DNA of 64,000 bases. It comes from Streptomyces flaveolus. GTDB taxonomy: Bacteria > Actinomycetota > Actinomycetes > Streptomycetales > Streptomycetaceae. The translations under genes and the position numbers were made by a program. The notes under the pieces were generated by a model, which was not told the origin of the DNA, did no database searches, and saw only the letters and a program-made list of their open reading frames with translations. The stretch covers positions 248,001-312,000 of the forward strand of contig NZ_JNWV01000006.1 in the NCBI RefSeq assembly GCF_000716535.1, read 5' to 3'. Below are positions 37,042-45,739 of the stretch, in pieces; position 1 is the first letter of the stretch, and each line of letters opens with the position of its first letter.

Positions 37042-38367
37042 ATGATGCGACGACGCACGACCCTGCTCACCGGCTGCACCGCCCTCGCCCTCGCCCTCGG
37101 CGCCACCGCCTGCGGCGGCGGACCCGTCTCGGCGGGCGGCGGCGACAAGGCGCTCAGCGGCCAGACCGTCACCGTGGCCGGTGTCTGGTCCGGCAGCGAG
37201 CAGAAGAACTTCCAGAAGGTGCTGGACGCCTTCACCGAGAAGACCGGCGCCAAGACCCAGTTCGTGTCCACCGGCGACAACGTCTCCACGGTCGTCGGCA
37301 GCAAGATCGAAGGCGGCAACGCGCCCGACGTCGTGATGGTCCCGCAGGTCGGCGTCCTGCAGCAGTTCGCGAAGAAGGGCTGGCTCAAGCCGCTCTCGCC
37401 CACCGCCCAGCAGACCATCGACGCCGACTACGCGCCCGTCTGGAAGAAGTACGGCAGCGTCGACGGCGCCCTCTACGGCCTCTACTTCAAGGCCGCCCAC
37501 AAGTCGACGGTCTGGTACAGCCCCGACGCCCTCGCCCAGGCCGGGGTCGAGCCGCCGAAGACGTACGACGAACTGCTCAAGGCCGGGCACACCGTCTCCG
37601 ACTCCGGCCTCGCCGCCTTCGCGGTCGCCGGGCAGGACGGCTGGACCCTCACCGACTGGTTCGAGAACATCTACCTCTCCCAGGCCGGCCCCGAGAAGTA
37701 CGACGCCCTGGCCGCCCACCGGCTCAAGTGGACCGACCCCACGGTGGTCGAGGCGCTCACCACCCTCGGCAAGCTCTTCAAGGACAAGCAGCTCATCGCC
37801 GGCGGCCAGAAGGAGGCCCTGAACACGGACTTCCCCGGCTCGGTGGAGAAGGTGTTCGGCCCCAAGCCCGAGGCCGGCATGGTCTACGAGGGCGACTTCG
37901 TCGCCGGCGTCGCCCACGACCAGTACGGCAAGGCGATCGGCAAGGACGCGGACTTCTTCCCCTTCCCGGCGGTCGGCGGCGGCACCGCACCCGTCGTCAG
38001 CGGCGGTGACGCGGCCGTCGTCCTCAAGGACGGCAAGAACGCCAAGGCCGGCATGAAGCTCCTGGAGTACCTGGCCACCCCCGAGGCGGCGGCCGTGTGG
38101 GCGAAGGCGGGCGGCTTCCTGTCCCCGAACAAGAAGCTGAGCCTGTCCGCGTACGGCGACGACGTCACCCGCGCCACCGCCAAGTCCCTCGTCGGCGCCG
38201 GGGACTCGGTCCGCTTCGACATGTCCGACCAGGCACCGGCGGCCTTCGGCGGCACCAAGGGCACCGGCGAGTGGAAGCTCCTCCAGGACTTCCTGCGCGA
38301 CCCGTCGGACCCGAAGGGCACGGCGGCCAGGCTCGAAGCCGCCGCGGCCAAGGCCTACCAGGGCTGA
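37042..38367 (+). CDS. Sugar ABC transporter substrate-binding lipoprotein
   Basis: Family-1 solute-binding protein, 441 aa, lipobox ATAC (Cys24). The start is an ATG-ATG pair at 37042/37045, preceded by GAAAGG; the open frame extends far upstream inside the glucosidase gene, but only as an overlap. The mature part begins QTVTVAGVWSGSEQKNFQKV. It has PDVVMVPQVGVLQQFAKKGW and LYGLYFKAAHKSTVWYSPDAL (aromatic sugar-stacking residues), then FPAVGGGTAPVVSGGDAAVV. It supplies the two permeases that follow. The resemblance is to alpha-glucoside (AglE-type) binding proteins. Confidence 0.92.
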   Translation: MMRRRTTLLTGCTALALALGATACGGGPVSAGGGDKALSGQTVTVAGVWSGSEQKNFQKVLDAFTEKTGAKTQFVSTGDNVSTVVGSKIEGGNAPDVVMVPQVGVLQQFAKKGWLKPLSPTAQQTIDADYAPVWKKYGSVDGALYGLYFKAAHKSTVWYSPDALAQAGVEPPKTYDELLKAGHTVSDSGLAAFAVAGQDGWTLTDWFENIYLSQAGPEKYDALAAHRLKWTDPTVVEALTTLGKLFKDKQLIAGGQKEALNTDFPGSVEKVFGPKPEAGMVYEGDFVAGVAHDQYGKAIGKDADFFPFPAVGGGTAPVVSGGDAAVVLKDGKNAKAGMKLLEYLATPEAAAVWAKAGGFLSPNKKLSLSAYGDDVTRATAKSLVGAGDSVRFDMSDQAPAAFGGTKGTGEWKLLQDFLRDPSDPKGTAARLEAAAAKAYQG

Positions 38368-38377
38368 GCGGCACACC

Positions 38378-39733
38378 ATGACCGCCACCACTGTCGTCAA
38401 GCAGCAGGCGGGCCCGCGGGCCGCCGCCGACCCGGCGCCCGCGCGCCGCGGCCGGCGGCGCGCCCGGCTGATCGCCCTGCTCTTCGTCTTCCCCGCGCTG
38501 CTCCTGCTCGGCGCGCTCGTCGTCTACCCGGTGCTGTTCTCCGTCGGCCGCAGCTTCTTCGACGCCTCCGGCACCCGGTTCGTCGGCGGCGACAACTACA
38601 CCGAGATGTTCCGCGACCCGGCCACCCTCAAGGCCATCCGCAACACCACCATCTGGGTCGTCGTCGCCCCCGCCCTGCTCACCGGCCTCGGCCTGATCCT
38701 GGCCGTCCTGGTGGAGAAGGTCCGCTGGGCGACGGCCTTCAAGCTGCTCCTCTTCATGCCGATGGCGGTGTCCTTCCTCGCCGCCGGCATCATCTTCCGC
38801 CTCGCCTACGACGAGGACCCGGACAAGGGCGTGCTCAACGCGGCCGTCGTCTCCGTCCACGACGCCTTCAAGGGCACGTCCACCTACCCGACCGCCCGTG
38901 GCCGCACCGGACTGCTCACTCAGGACCCGGACGGCTCCTACCGCACCACCGCCTCGGCGGGCGACACGGTGGCACTGCCGATGGTCGGCGTGCTGCCCAA
39001 GGACCTGCCCGGCGACACCTCACCCGCCAGTACGGCGGCGGCAGGCAAGGCCGCGCCCGGCGAACTGCGCGGTGTCGTCTACTTGGACTTCACCCCCGGC
39101 GGAGGAGGCCGGCAGGGCGAGGTCGACGCCGAGGAGAGCGGCCTGCCCGGCATGAAGGTCGAGGCGGTACGCGACGGGAAGACGGTCGCGAGCGCGACCA
39201 CCGCCGCCGACGGCTCCTTCCGCTTCTCCGGTCTCACGGCCGGCCCGTACACGGTGAAGCTGCCGGAGTCGAACTTCGCGCCGCCCTACCAGGGCGTCTC
39301 CTGGCTCGGCCCGACCCTCGTCACCCCCGCGATCATCGGCGCCTACCTGTGGATCTGGACGGGCTTCGCGATGGTCCTGATCGGCGCGGGCCTCTCCACG
39401 CTCCCGCGGGACGCCCTGGAGGCCGCCCGGATGGACGGGGCCAACGAGTGGCAGATCTTCCGCAGGATCACCGTCCCGCTGCTCGCGCCCGTGCTCACCG
39501 TGGTCTTCGTGACCCTGGTGATCAACGTGATGAAGGTCTTCGACCTCGTCTACATCATCGCGCCCGGCCCGGTGCAGGAGGACGCCACCGTCCTCGCCAC
39601 CCAGATGTGGCTGGTGTCCTTCGGCGGCGGCAACGACCAGGGCCTCGGCAGCGCCCTCGGTGTGCTCCTGCTGCTCCTGGTGATCCCCGCGATGGTCTTC
39701 AACGTCCGCCGCTTCCGCAACAGTCAACGATGA
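38378..39733 (+). CDS. Sugar ABC permease, MalF type, with inserted extracytoplasmic domain
   Basis: First permease of the alpha-glucoside importer, 451 aa, about 150 residues longer than usual. TM1 is LIALLFVFPALLLLGALVVY; two more helices reach about residue 146. Residues about 150-310 are then a polar insert before the next helix (VTPAIIGAYLWIWTGFAMVL). Within it, residues 226-300 look like a SdrD-B/carboxypeptidase-regulatory-like beta-sandwich (GVVYLDFTPGG, then SGLPGMKVEAVRDGK, then ADGSFRFSGLTAGPYTVKL). The EAA loop (EAARMDGANEWQIFRRITVP) is intact. The insert position matches the P2 loop of enteric MalF, which touches the binding protein. The gene follows the lipoprotein by 10 nt. Confidence 0.92.
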   Translation: MTATTVVKQQAGPRAAADPAPARRGRRRARLIALLFVFPALLLLGALVVYPVLFSVGRSFFDASGTRFVGGDNYTEMFRDPATLKAIRNTTIWVVVAPALLTGLGLILAVLVEKVRWATAFKLLLFMPMAVSFLAAGIIFRLAYDEDPDKGVLNAAVVSVHDAFKGTSTYPTARGRTGLLTQDPDGSYRTTASAGDTVALPMVGVLPKDLPGDTSPASTAAAGKAAPGELRGVVYLDFTPGGGGRQGEVDAEESGLPGMKVEAVRDGKTVASATTAADGSFRFSGLTAGPYTVKLPESNFAPPYQGVSWLGPTLVTPAIIGAYLWIWTGFAMVLIGAGLSTLPRDALEAARMDGANEWQIFRRITVPLLAPVLTVVFVTLVINVMKVFDLVYIIAPGPVQEDATVLATQMWLVSFGGGNDQGLGSALGVLLLLLVIPAMVFNVRRFRNSQR

Positions 39734-39743
39734 GGAGTCAGCG

Positions 39744-40583
39744 ATGAACGCGATCAGGCGCGGCCTGGGCAGCGGTCTGGTGCAGGCCTTCCTGGTGGTC
39801 ATCGGCCTGGTCTGGCTGACCCCGCTGGCCGGCCTGTTCCTGTCCTCCCTGCGCTCCGCCCAGGACACGGCGAAGGGCGGCTGGTGGACGGCGCTGGCCA
39901 GTCCCGGCCAGCTCTCCTTCGACAACTACTCGGCGCTGCTGAAGAACGCGGGCATCACCCAGGCCTTCTGGAACACCGTGCTGATCTCGGTGCCGGCCAC
40001 CACCCTGGTCGTCGTCATCGCGGCCCTCGCCGGATACGCCTTCGCCTGGCTGGACTTCCCGCTGCGGGAACCCCTCTTCCTGCTGGTGGTGGCCCTGTTG
40101 GTGGTGCCGGTGCAGATCGGTCTGCTGCCGGTCGCCAAACTCTTCGGCGCGCTGGGCCTGTTCGGCACGATCCCCGGTGTCGTCCTCTTCCACGTCGCCT
40201 ACGGCCTCCCCTTCGCCGTCTTCCTGCTCCGCAACTACTTCGCGGACATTCCGAAGGAGATGCTGGAGGCGGCCCGGATGGACGGCGGCAGCGAATGGCG
40301 CATCTTCACCCGCCTCGTCCTGCCGGTGGGCCGCCCGGCGATCGCCTCGCTCGCCATCTTCCAGTTCCTGTGGGTCTGGAACGACATGCTGGTCGCCCTG
40401 CTCTTCGCCGACAGCTCGTCGCAGCCGCTGACCGTGCAACTCCAGTCACAGATACGCCAGTTCGGCAGCAACATCGATGTCCTCGCCCCGGGCGCGTTCC
40501 TGTCCCTGATCGTCCCGGTCGTGGTGTTCTTCGCCTTCCAGCGACACTTCGTGCAGGGCGTGATGGCCGGGTCGGTCAAGTGA
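39744..40583 (+). CDS. Sugar ABC permease, MalG type
   Basis: Second permease, 279 aa, normal size, six membrane helices. The EAA loop EAARMDGGSEWRIFTRLVLP that docks the ATPase is present, followed by QFLWVWNDMLVALLF. ATG 39744 has GAGGAG 7 nt upstream, 10 nt after the MalF-type stop. No ATPase gene is in the operon. In Streptomyces, sugar importers commonly share the multi-system ATPase MsiK encoded elsewhere, so that is the likely partner. A terminator follows the stop at once. Confidence 0.94.
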   Translation: MNAIRRGLGSGLVQAFLVVIGLVWLTPLAGLFLSSLRSAQDTAKGGWWTALASPGQLSFDNYSALLKNAGITQAFWNTVLISVPATTLVVVIAALAGYAFAWLDFPLREPLFLLVVALLVVPVQIGLLPVAKLFGALGLFGTIPGVVLFHVAYGLPFAVFLLRNYFADIPKEMLEAARMDGGSEWRIFTRLVLPVGRPAIASLAIFQFLWVWNDMLVALLFADSSSQPLTVQLQSQIRQFGSNIDVLAPGAFLSLIVPVVVFFAFQRHFVQGVMAGSVK

Positions 40584-40586
40584 GGA

Positions 40587-40618
40587 AAGGAAGCGGCACA
40601 CTTCGTGTGCACTTCCTT
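40587..40618 (+). terminator. Terminator of the sugar importer operon
   Basis: Hairpin of AAGGAAG/CTTCCTT outside and GCACAC/GTGTGC inside with a TTC loop, starting 4 nt after the MalG-type stop. Confidence 0.75.
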
Positions 40619-40627
40619 CGCAACAAA

Positions 40628-40655
40628 TTCATATCGTGTCAGGCGCCCCTAGCGT
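40628..40655 (+). promoter_or_regulatory. Candidate promoter of the large helicase gene
   Basis: TTCATA (40628-40633), a 16-nt spacer and TAGCGT (40650-40655) would start transcription near 40662, about 80 nt before the start codon. This AT-rich patch (AACAAATTCATAT) stands out in the local sequence. Confidence 0.4.
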
Positions 40656-40743
40656 GTCGGTACTCCCGAACTGATAGGGAGAGATCTCCAGGGGGGCCGG
40701 TACGGGTGATCTCCCTGTGCGCAGCTCAGGAGGTACCCAGCCC

Positions 40744-43700
40744 ATGGCTCACCAGCGCCCGACCGTGAAGGCCGTTCTCGACGGCTGGCGGAACTCTCTG
40801 CTGGACATGGGCGGACGCAACCGGCTGCTGCATTTCCGGCACGCCAGGACGGGGACCCTGGAGATCACCGCGCCCGGCACCGACGCACTCCTGGCGGATC
40901 TGGCGCGAGGCTGGGACTTCGCGCCGGTCGTCGAACGGGGTGCCGGCATCGCGCTGGAGAAGACCGCCGGAGAACGCACCCCCGCCACCGGCCGTGGCCC
41001 GCGCCCGGGACTCGTCACCCAGAAGAGCACTCAGGCGTCCCTGGACAGCGCGCTCTACCAACTGCGCCAGAAGTCAGGCCAGATGTACAACGACTACGGT
41101 CTGTGGGTGCTCTGGCTAGGCGTCGGCATGCTCGACTGGCGCGAGGCCGGTGCCCAGGAGTCCAGTGCCGCGCCGCTGCTGCTGGTCCCGGTCGAGTTGC
41201 GGAGGGACAGCAACCGCCGTTACCGCGTGTACACGGCCGAGGACCAGGAGCGCATCCACAATCCCGCCCTCGCGGTGAAGCTGGAACGGCTCGGCGTGGA
41301 CTGGAGTCCCGTCATCGGTACCGACGTCACCGATCTGCCCGGCATTCTCGCCGCGGCCCGCGCGGTCGCGTCCGGCCTCCAGGGGTGGTCGGTGGCGGAC
41401 CGGGCGGTGCTGGGACTGTTCGCCTCGCACCGTGAGGCGATGTACCAGGACCTCCAGCAGAACGAGGAGCAGATCCTCGCCCACCCACTGGTGCGTGCCG
41501 TCGCCCTCGGGCCCGACGCGGACGTGCCCGCCGACCTCATCGCCTTCGACCCCCCGGACGCGGACCGCATCGACGACGTCCAGCTGCCCGAGCGGACGCC
41601 GCTGGTCCTCGACGCGGACGCCTCGCAGCGCCAGTGCATAGCGGCCGCGCTCGACCAGCGGTCCTTCGTCATGAGCGGCCCGCCCGGTACCGGCAAGAGC
41701 CAGACCATCACGAACATGATCGCCGCGCTCATGCACGCGGGACGCAGTGTGCTCTTCGTCAGCGAGAAGGCGGCGGCACTCGACGTCGTACGCAACCGGC
41801 TGCGGAGCGTCGGCCTCGGTGACTTCGTCATGGCGCTGCACAGCGGTGACACGAGCAAGAAGGCGGTGGCCACCGAACTCGCCCGCGTGCTGACCACCGA
41901 GACGCGGGTCACCGGAGCGGCAGAACACGAGCTGGAGCGGGCCCGCAGGCTCCGCGAGGAACTGTCCGCGTACGCGGCGGCCATGAACGAGACCCGCGAA
42001 CCACTCGGCCGCACTCTGCACGACGTGCTCGGACGGCTGGTCCTCCTGGAGCAGTCCGGCATCCCCGCACTCGGTGCAGGCGACGCGGAGACGGTGCGCA
42101 CGCTCAGCGCCGGAGCCCTCCAGGAACTCGCGGCGGCCTCCCGGACCGTCGCCCGCGCCTGGCGGCCCGCCGCCGAGGGCGAGGCGTTCCCCTGGCGCGG
42201 ACTGATCGGCGACTCGGCGCACCAGGTCGTCATCGAGGCGGTCGACGCCCTCGACGGCCTGATGACGGTGGCCGGGCGACGCCCGTTCGCGGCCACGCAG
42301 GAGGAGCCCCGCACGGTACGCGAGATCCAGCAGCTCGTCCGTTCCCTGCGTTCCCGGCTCCCGGACGGGGTGACCGCCGGCGACGGCAGCGTGCCGGACG
42401 ACGCCTCGGCACAGGCGGCGCAGCTCGCCGACCTGCTCGGTATGCCCAAGGCCGACCAGCCGGAGGCGGCCTTCGACCTGTGCGAGCTGGCCGACCTCAC
42501 CCGCGCCGACCGGCGGCCGCCGAGCGGCTGGTTCGACCCGGACTTCCTCGGCCGGGCCCACAGAGCGGCACGCGAACTGCGCACGGCCCTGGACGCCGAG
42601 GTGGCCGCCCGAGCCGCCGCGGCCGACGTCTTCGGCGAGCAGGTGCTGACCCGAGCGGACCTGCCGGAGCTGACACGGCGTTTCGCCACGGAGCACCGGG
42701 GCCTGATGTCCCGCTTCTCGGCGCAGTTCAAGACCGACCGGGACGCCGTCGCCGCCCTCACCCACACCGGCACCTGGAACAAGTCCCTCGTGGGTCGCCT
42801 GGAGCAGGCGCTGGCCTGGCAGCGGGCCGCCACCGAGGTGACCCGGCTGGCCGACGGCCACAAGGACCTCCTCGGCAGGTACACCCCGCGCACCCCGGAC
42901 GCGTGCGCGGACCTCGACGCCGCCCTGGCGACGGCCGACCGCATCGCGACGCTGAGCGGCACCGCTGTACGGCGTGAACTGCTCGTCGGACACCTCGCGG
43001 ACGGGACCGACACCGATCCGTTGCCCGCGCTGCTCGCGGAGAACATCCGCCGGGCGCTCGGAGCGTGGTGCGCGGTCGCCGCCGCCCGCGCGGAGCGCTG
43101 GACCCGCTCCGCCACCGAGCTGCTCGATCTCTTCGACGCGGACCGCCGGACCCAGCTCTCACCCGCCCTGCTCGGTCCCCTGGAACAGGCGGCACAGGTG
43201 CTCGGCGCCCTGCACGCCGACCCGCAGGGCCCCGAGGTGTGGCGCGCTCATCGCGACGGCCTCGCCGTGCTGGCCCGGTACGGCGCCGACGCCCTCGTGG
43301 GGAGCGTCGCCGAGCGCGGACTCGATCCCCAGTGCCTGCCCGACGTGGTCGAACAGGCGATGTTGCGCGCCTGGGCCGACTACGTGCTCGCCACCGACCG
43401 GCGGCTGCGCACCACCCGCGCCGCCGACCTGGACGCGCGGGTGACCGACTTCCGGGCGGCCGACAGGCGGCTGATCGCCGCTGCCGGCGGTGCCGTCGTC
43501 GAGGCGTGCAACAAACGCCGTCCACGCAGCTTCGCCGGCGGTTCAGGCGCGGTCATCGTCCGGGAGGCGGAGAAGAAGACCCGGCACATGCCGGTGCGGG
43601 AACTGCTCGGCCGGGCCCGCGAGGTGGTGCAGGCCGTCAAGCCGTGCTTCATGATGAGCCCGCTGACGGTCAGCCAGTTTCTGCCGTCCGACTTCCACTT

Positions 43701-45666
43701 CGACGTCGTCGTCTTCGACGAGGCGTCCCAGGTCCGGCCCGGCGACGCCGTCAACTGCATCTACCGGGGACGCACCCTGATCGTCGCGGGTGACGAGAAG
43801 CAGCTGCCCCCGACGTCCTTCTTCGACTCCTCGGCGGACGACGACTCGGACGAGTACGACGACGAGGTCCCGGACTCCTTCGAGTCGCTGCTGCACGCAT
43901 GCAAGGCCGGCGCCATGCGCGAACTCCCGCTGCGCTGGCACTACCGCAGCCGCCACGAGAACCTCATCACCTTCAGCAACCACGAGTTCTACGGCAACTC
44001 GATGATCACCTTTCCGGGTGCCCTGGACGAGGGGAACGACGTCGGCGTCGCCTTCTTCGACGGCGGCGGTGTCTACGACCGGGGAGGCCGCCGGGACAAC
44101 CAGGCCGAGGCGGAGTTCGTGGCGCGACGCGTCCTGCACCACTTCGACACCCGCCCCGGCAGAACGCTCGGCGTGGTCGCGCTCTCCCAGGCACAGGCTT
44201 CCGCCATCGACCTGGCCGTCCAGCAGGCCCGGCTGGCCCGGCCCGACCTAGACCACTGCTTCACCGAGGACCGCCTCGACGGCTTCTTCGTCAAGAACCT
44301 GGAGTCGGTCCAGGGCGACGAGCGCGATGTGATGATCATGTCGGTGGGCTACGGCCCTGACGAACACGGCAAGCTGGGCCTGAACTTCGGCCCGATCAAC
44401 AAGGGAGGCGGCTGGCGCCGGCTCAACGTGGCCGTGACCCGGGCCCGTTACCGCATGGAGGTCGTCGCCTCCTTCCGCGGGGCAGGCATGCCGGACAGCC
44501 CCAACGAGAGCGTCCAGTACCTGAAGCGCTACCTCGAATACGCCGAGAGCGGTCCGTCCGTCCTCGCCCGGGACGTCGTCCAGTCCGACGCCGAACCGGA
44601 CAGCCCCTTCGAGGAGTCGGTGCTCGCGGTCCTGCGCGGCTGGGGCTACCGGGTCCAACCACAGGTCGGCGTGGCCGGTTACCGCATCGACATCGGCGTA
44701 CGCCACCCCGAGTGGCCCGGCGCCTACGCGCTCGGCATCGAGTGCGACGGCGCGATGTACCACTCCTCGAAGGCCGCCCGGGACCGGGACCGGCTGCGCG
44801 AGCAGGTCCTGAACGGACTCGGCTGGCGTCTGCACCGCATCTGGGGCACAGACTGGTACCGCGGCCGGGCCGCCGCCGAACAGCGGCTGCGCGAGGCGGT
44901 CGAACAGGCGCTGACGCAGGGGCCGCTCACCGTACCGGCCGCACCCGCGCCGCCGGCTTCCCCCTCCTCCGCCTCCCTGGCGCCCGCACCCGCGCCGTCC
45001 GCGGCGGCGGAGCCCGGACAGGACGGAGCGGCATCGGCCGTGGTACCGCCCCCCAGGGCTCCGCGACAGCCGGAACCGGAGTACGAACGCGTCCCGGTGG
45101 ACATCGCCGCGGAGCGCCTGTGGAGCAGCCGGTACCGGACCAGCACCGCCTCCGTGCTGCCGCGCCACGAACTGCACACCCAGGAGGCGCGTCCCATGCT
45201 GCGCACCCTGCTGACCCAGGTCATCGAGACCGAGGGCCCTGTCCACGAGGACCTGCTGGTGCAGCGGGCCCGGGAGGCGTGGGGCGTCGGCCGGGCGGGC
45301 AGCCGGATCCGGGACAACGTCCGCGGGGTGGCGCTCGCCCTGGTCCGCGCCGGCCGGGTCACCGCCGACGGGCCGTTCTACGACACCCCGGGCCGCGGCA
45401 CGCTGAGAGCCCGGCAGCCCGAGGACGGAACCGCGCCGCGCAAGGTCGTGCACATCGCCCCCGCCGAGCGGCACCTCGCGCTGTACGAACTGGCCGTCGA
45501 GTGTCCGGGCATGACGCAGGACGAGCTGATCAAGCAGGCATGCGAGTTCTTCGGCTGGCGGCGCATCGGCAAGGACATCCGTGACCGCCTCGCCTCGGAC
45601 GTCGCCGAGCTGCGGCGGCAGGGCCGGCTGGACGGCGAGCCCGACCGGGTCAACGCGGTGCGCTGA
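40744..45666 (+). CDS. DUF4011-SF1 helicase-nuclease-DUF3320 protein (Hhe-like, candidate defence)
   Basis: Single 1640-aa protein, standing alone between terminators. An N-terminal DUF4011 region begins WRNSLLDMGGRNRLLHF; R25-N26-x3-H30 fits the R-x4-H HEPN RNase motif. The SF1/UPF1-like helicase follows: Walker A GPPGTGKSQT (from G312), Walker B FDEAS (D992-E993), then GDEKQLPPTSFF, ESVQGDERDVMIMSVGY and NVAVTRARYRM. A Vsr/MTES_1575-type PD-(D/E)xK nuclease comes next (YRIDIGVRHPEW, GIECDGAMYHSS with E1333 and D1335). After a Pro/Ala/Ser-rich linker, DUF3320 has two related winged-helix-like halves. This is the order of Hhe antiphage proteins as I recall them. ATG 40744 has AGGAGG 10 nt upstream. 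Confidence 0.9.
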   Translation: MAHQRPTVKAVLDGWRNSLLDMGGRNRLLHFRHARTGTLEITAPGTDALLADLARGWDFAPVVERGAGIALEKTAGERTPATGRGPRPGLVTQKSTQASLDSALYQLRQKSGQMYNDYGLWVLWLGVGMLDWREAGAQESSAAPLLLVPVELRRDSNRRYRVYTAEDQERIHNPALAVKLERLGVDWSPVIGTDVTDLPGILAAARAVASGLQGWSVADRAVLGLFASHREAMYQDLQQNEEQILAHPLVRAVALGPDADVPADLIAFDPPDADRIDDVQLPERTPLVLDADASQRQCIAAALDQRSFVMSGPPGTGKSQTITNMIAALMHAGRSVLFVSEKAAALDVVRNRLRSVGLGDFVMALHSGDTSKKAVATELARVLTTETRVTGAAEHELERARRLREELSAYAAAMNETREPLGRTLHDVLGRLVLLEQSGIPALGAGDAETVRTLSAGALQELAAASRTVARAWRPAAEGEAFPWRGLIGDSAHQVVIEAVDALDGLMTVAGRRPFAATQEEPRTVREIQQLVRSLRSRLPDGVTAGDGSVPDDASAQAAQLADLLGMPKADQPEAAFDLCELADLTRADRRPPSGWFDPDFLGRAHRAARELRTALDAEVAARAAAADVFGEQVLTRADLPELTRRFATEHRGLMSRFSAQFKTDRDAVAALTHTGTWNKSLVGRLEQALAWQRAATEVTRLADGHKDLLGRYTPRTPDACADLDAALATADRIATLSGTAVRRELLVGHLADGTDTDPLPALLAENIRRALGAWCAVAAARAERWTRSATELLDLFDADRRTQLSPALLGPLEQAAQVLGALHADPQGPEVWRAHRDGLAVLARYGADALVGSVAERGLDPQCLPDVVEQAMLRAWADYVLATDRRLRTTRAADLDARVTDFRAADRRLIAAAGGAVVEACNKRRPRSFAGGSGAVIVREAEKKTRHMPVRELLGRAREVVQAVKPCFMMSPLTVSQFLPSDFHFDVVVFDEASQVRPGDAVNCIYRGRTLIVAGDEKQLPPTSFFDSSADDDSDEYDDEVPDSFESLLHACKAGAMRELPLRWHYRSRHENLITFSNHEFYGNSMITFPGALDEGNDVGVAFFDGGGVYDRGGRRDNQAEAEFVARRVLHHFDTRPGRTLGVVALSQAQASAIDLAVQQARLARPDLDHCFTEDRLDGFFVKNLESVQGDERDVMIMSVGYGPDEHGKLGLNFGPINKGGGWRRLNVAVTRARYRMEVVASFRGAGMPDSPNESVQYLKRYLEYAESGPSVLARDVVQSDAEPDSPFEESVLAVLRGWGYRVQPQVGVAGYRIDIGVRHPEWPGAYALGIECDGAMYHSSKAARDRDRLREQVLNGLGWRLHRIWGTDWYRGRAAAEQRLREAVEQALTQGPLTVPAAPAPPASPSSASLAPAPAPSAAAEPGQDGAASAVVPPPRAPRQPEPEYERVPVDIAAERLWSSRYRTSTASVLPRHELHTQEARPMLRTLLTQVIETEGPVHEDLLVQRAREAWGVGRAGSRIRDNVRGVALALVRAGRVTADGPFYDTPGRGTLRARQPEDGTAPRKVVHIAPAERHLALYELAVECPGMTQDELIKQACEFFGWRRIGKDIRDRLASDVAELRRQGRLDGEPDRVNAVR

Positions 45667-45682
45667 GCCGACCGGGCGACGC

Positions 45683-45721
45683 GCACAGGGGCCGGCGGGA
45701 AGATCCCGCCGGCCCCTGTGC
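45683..45721. terminator. Very strong bidirectional terminator
   Basis: Perfect 17-bp stem (GCACAGGGGCCGGCGGG, 45683-45699, with 45705-45721) and a 5-nt loop AAGAT, between the convergent helicase gene and the pentose phosphate operon. Confidence 0.92.
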
Positions 45722-45739
45722 TTCCAGGCGTTCACCGGT

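Noticed and set aside
29460..45720. Classical mobile element carrying the accessory block
   Set aside because: No integrase, transposase, tRNA gene or direct-repeat ends found at the borders; the block is called accessory only from gene content.
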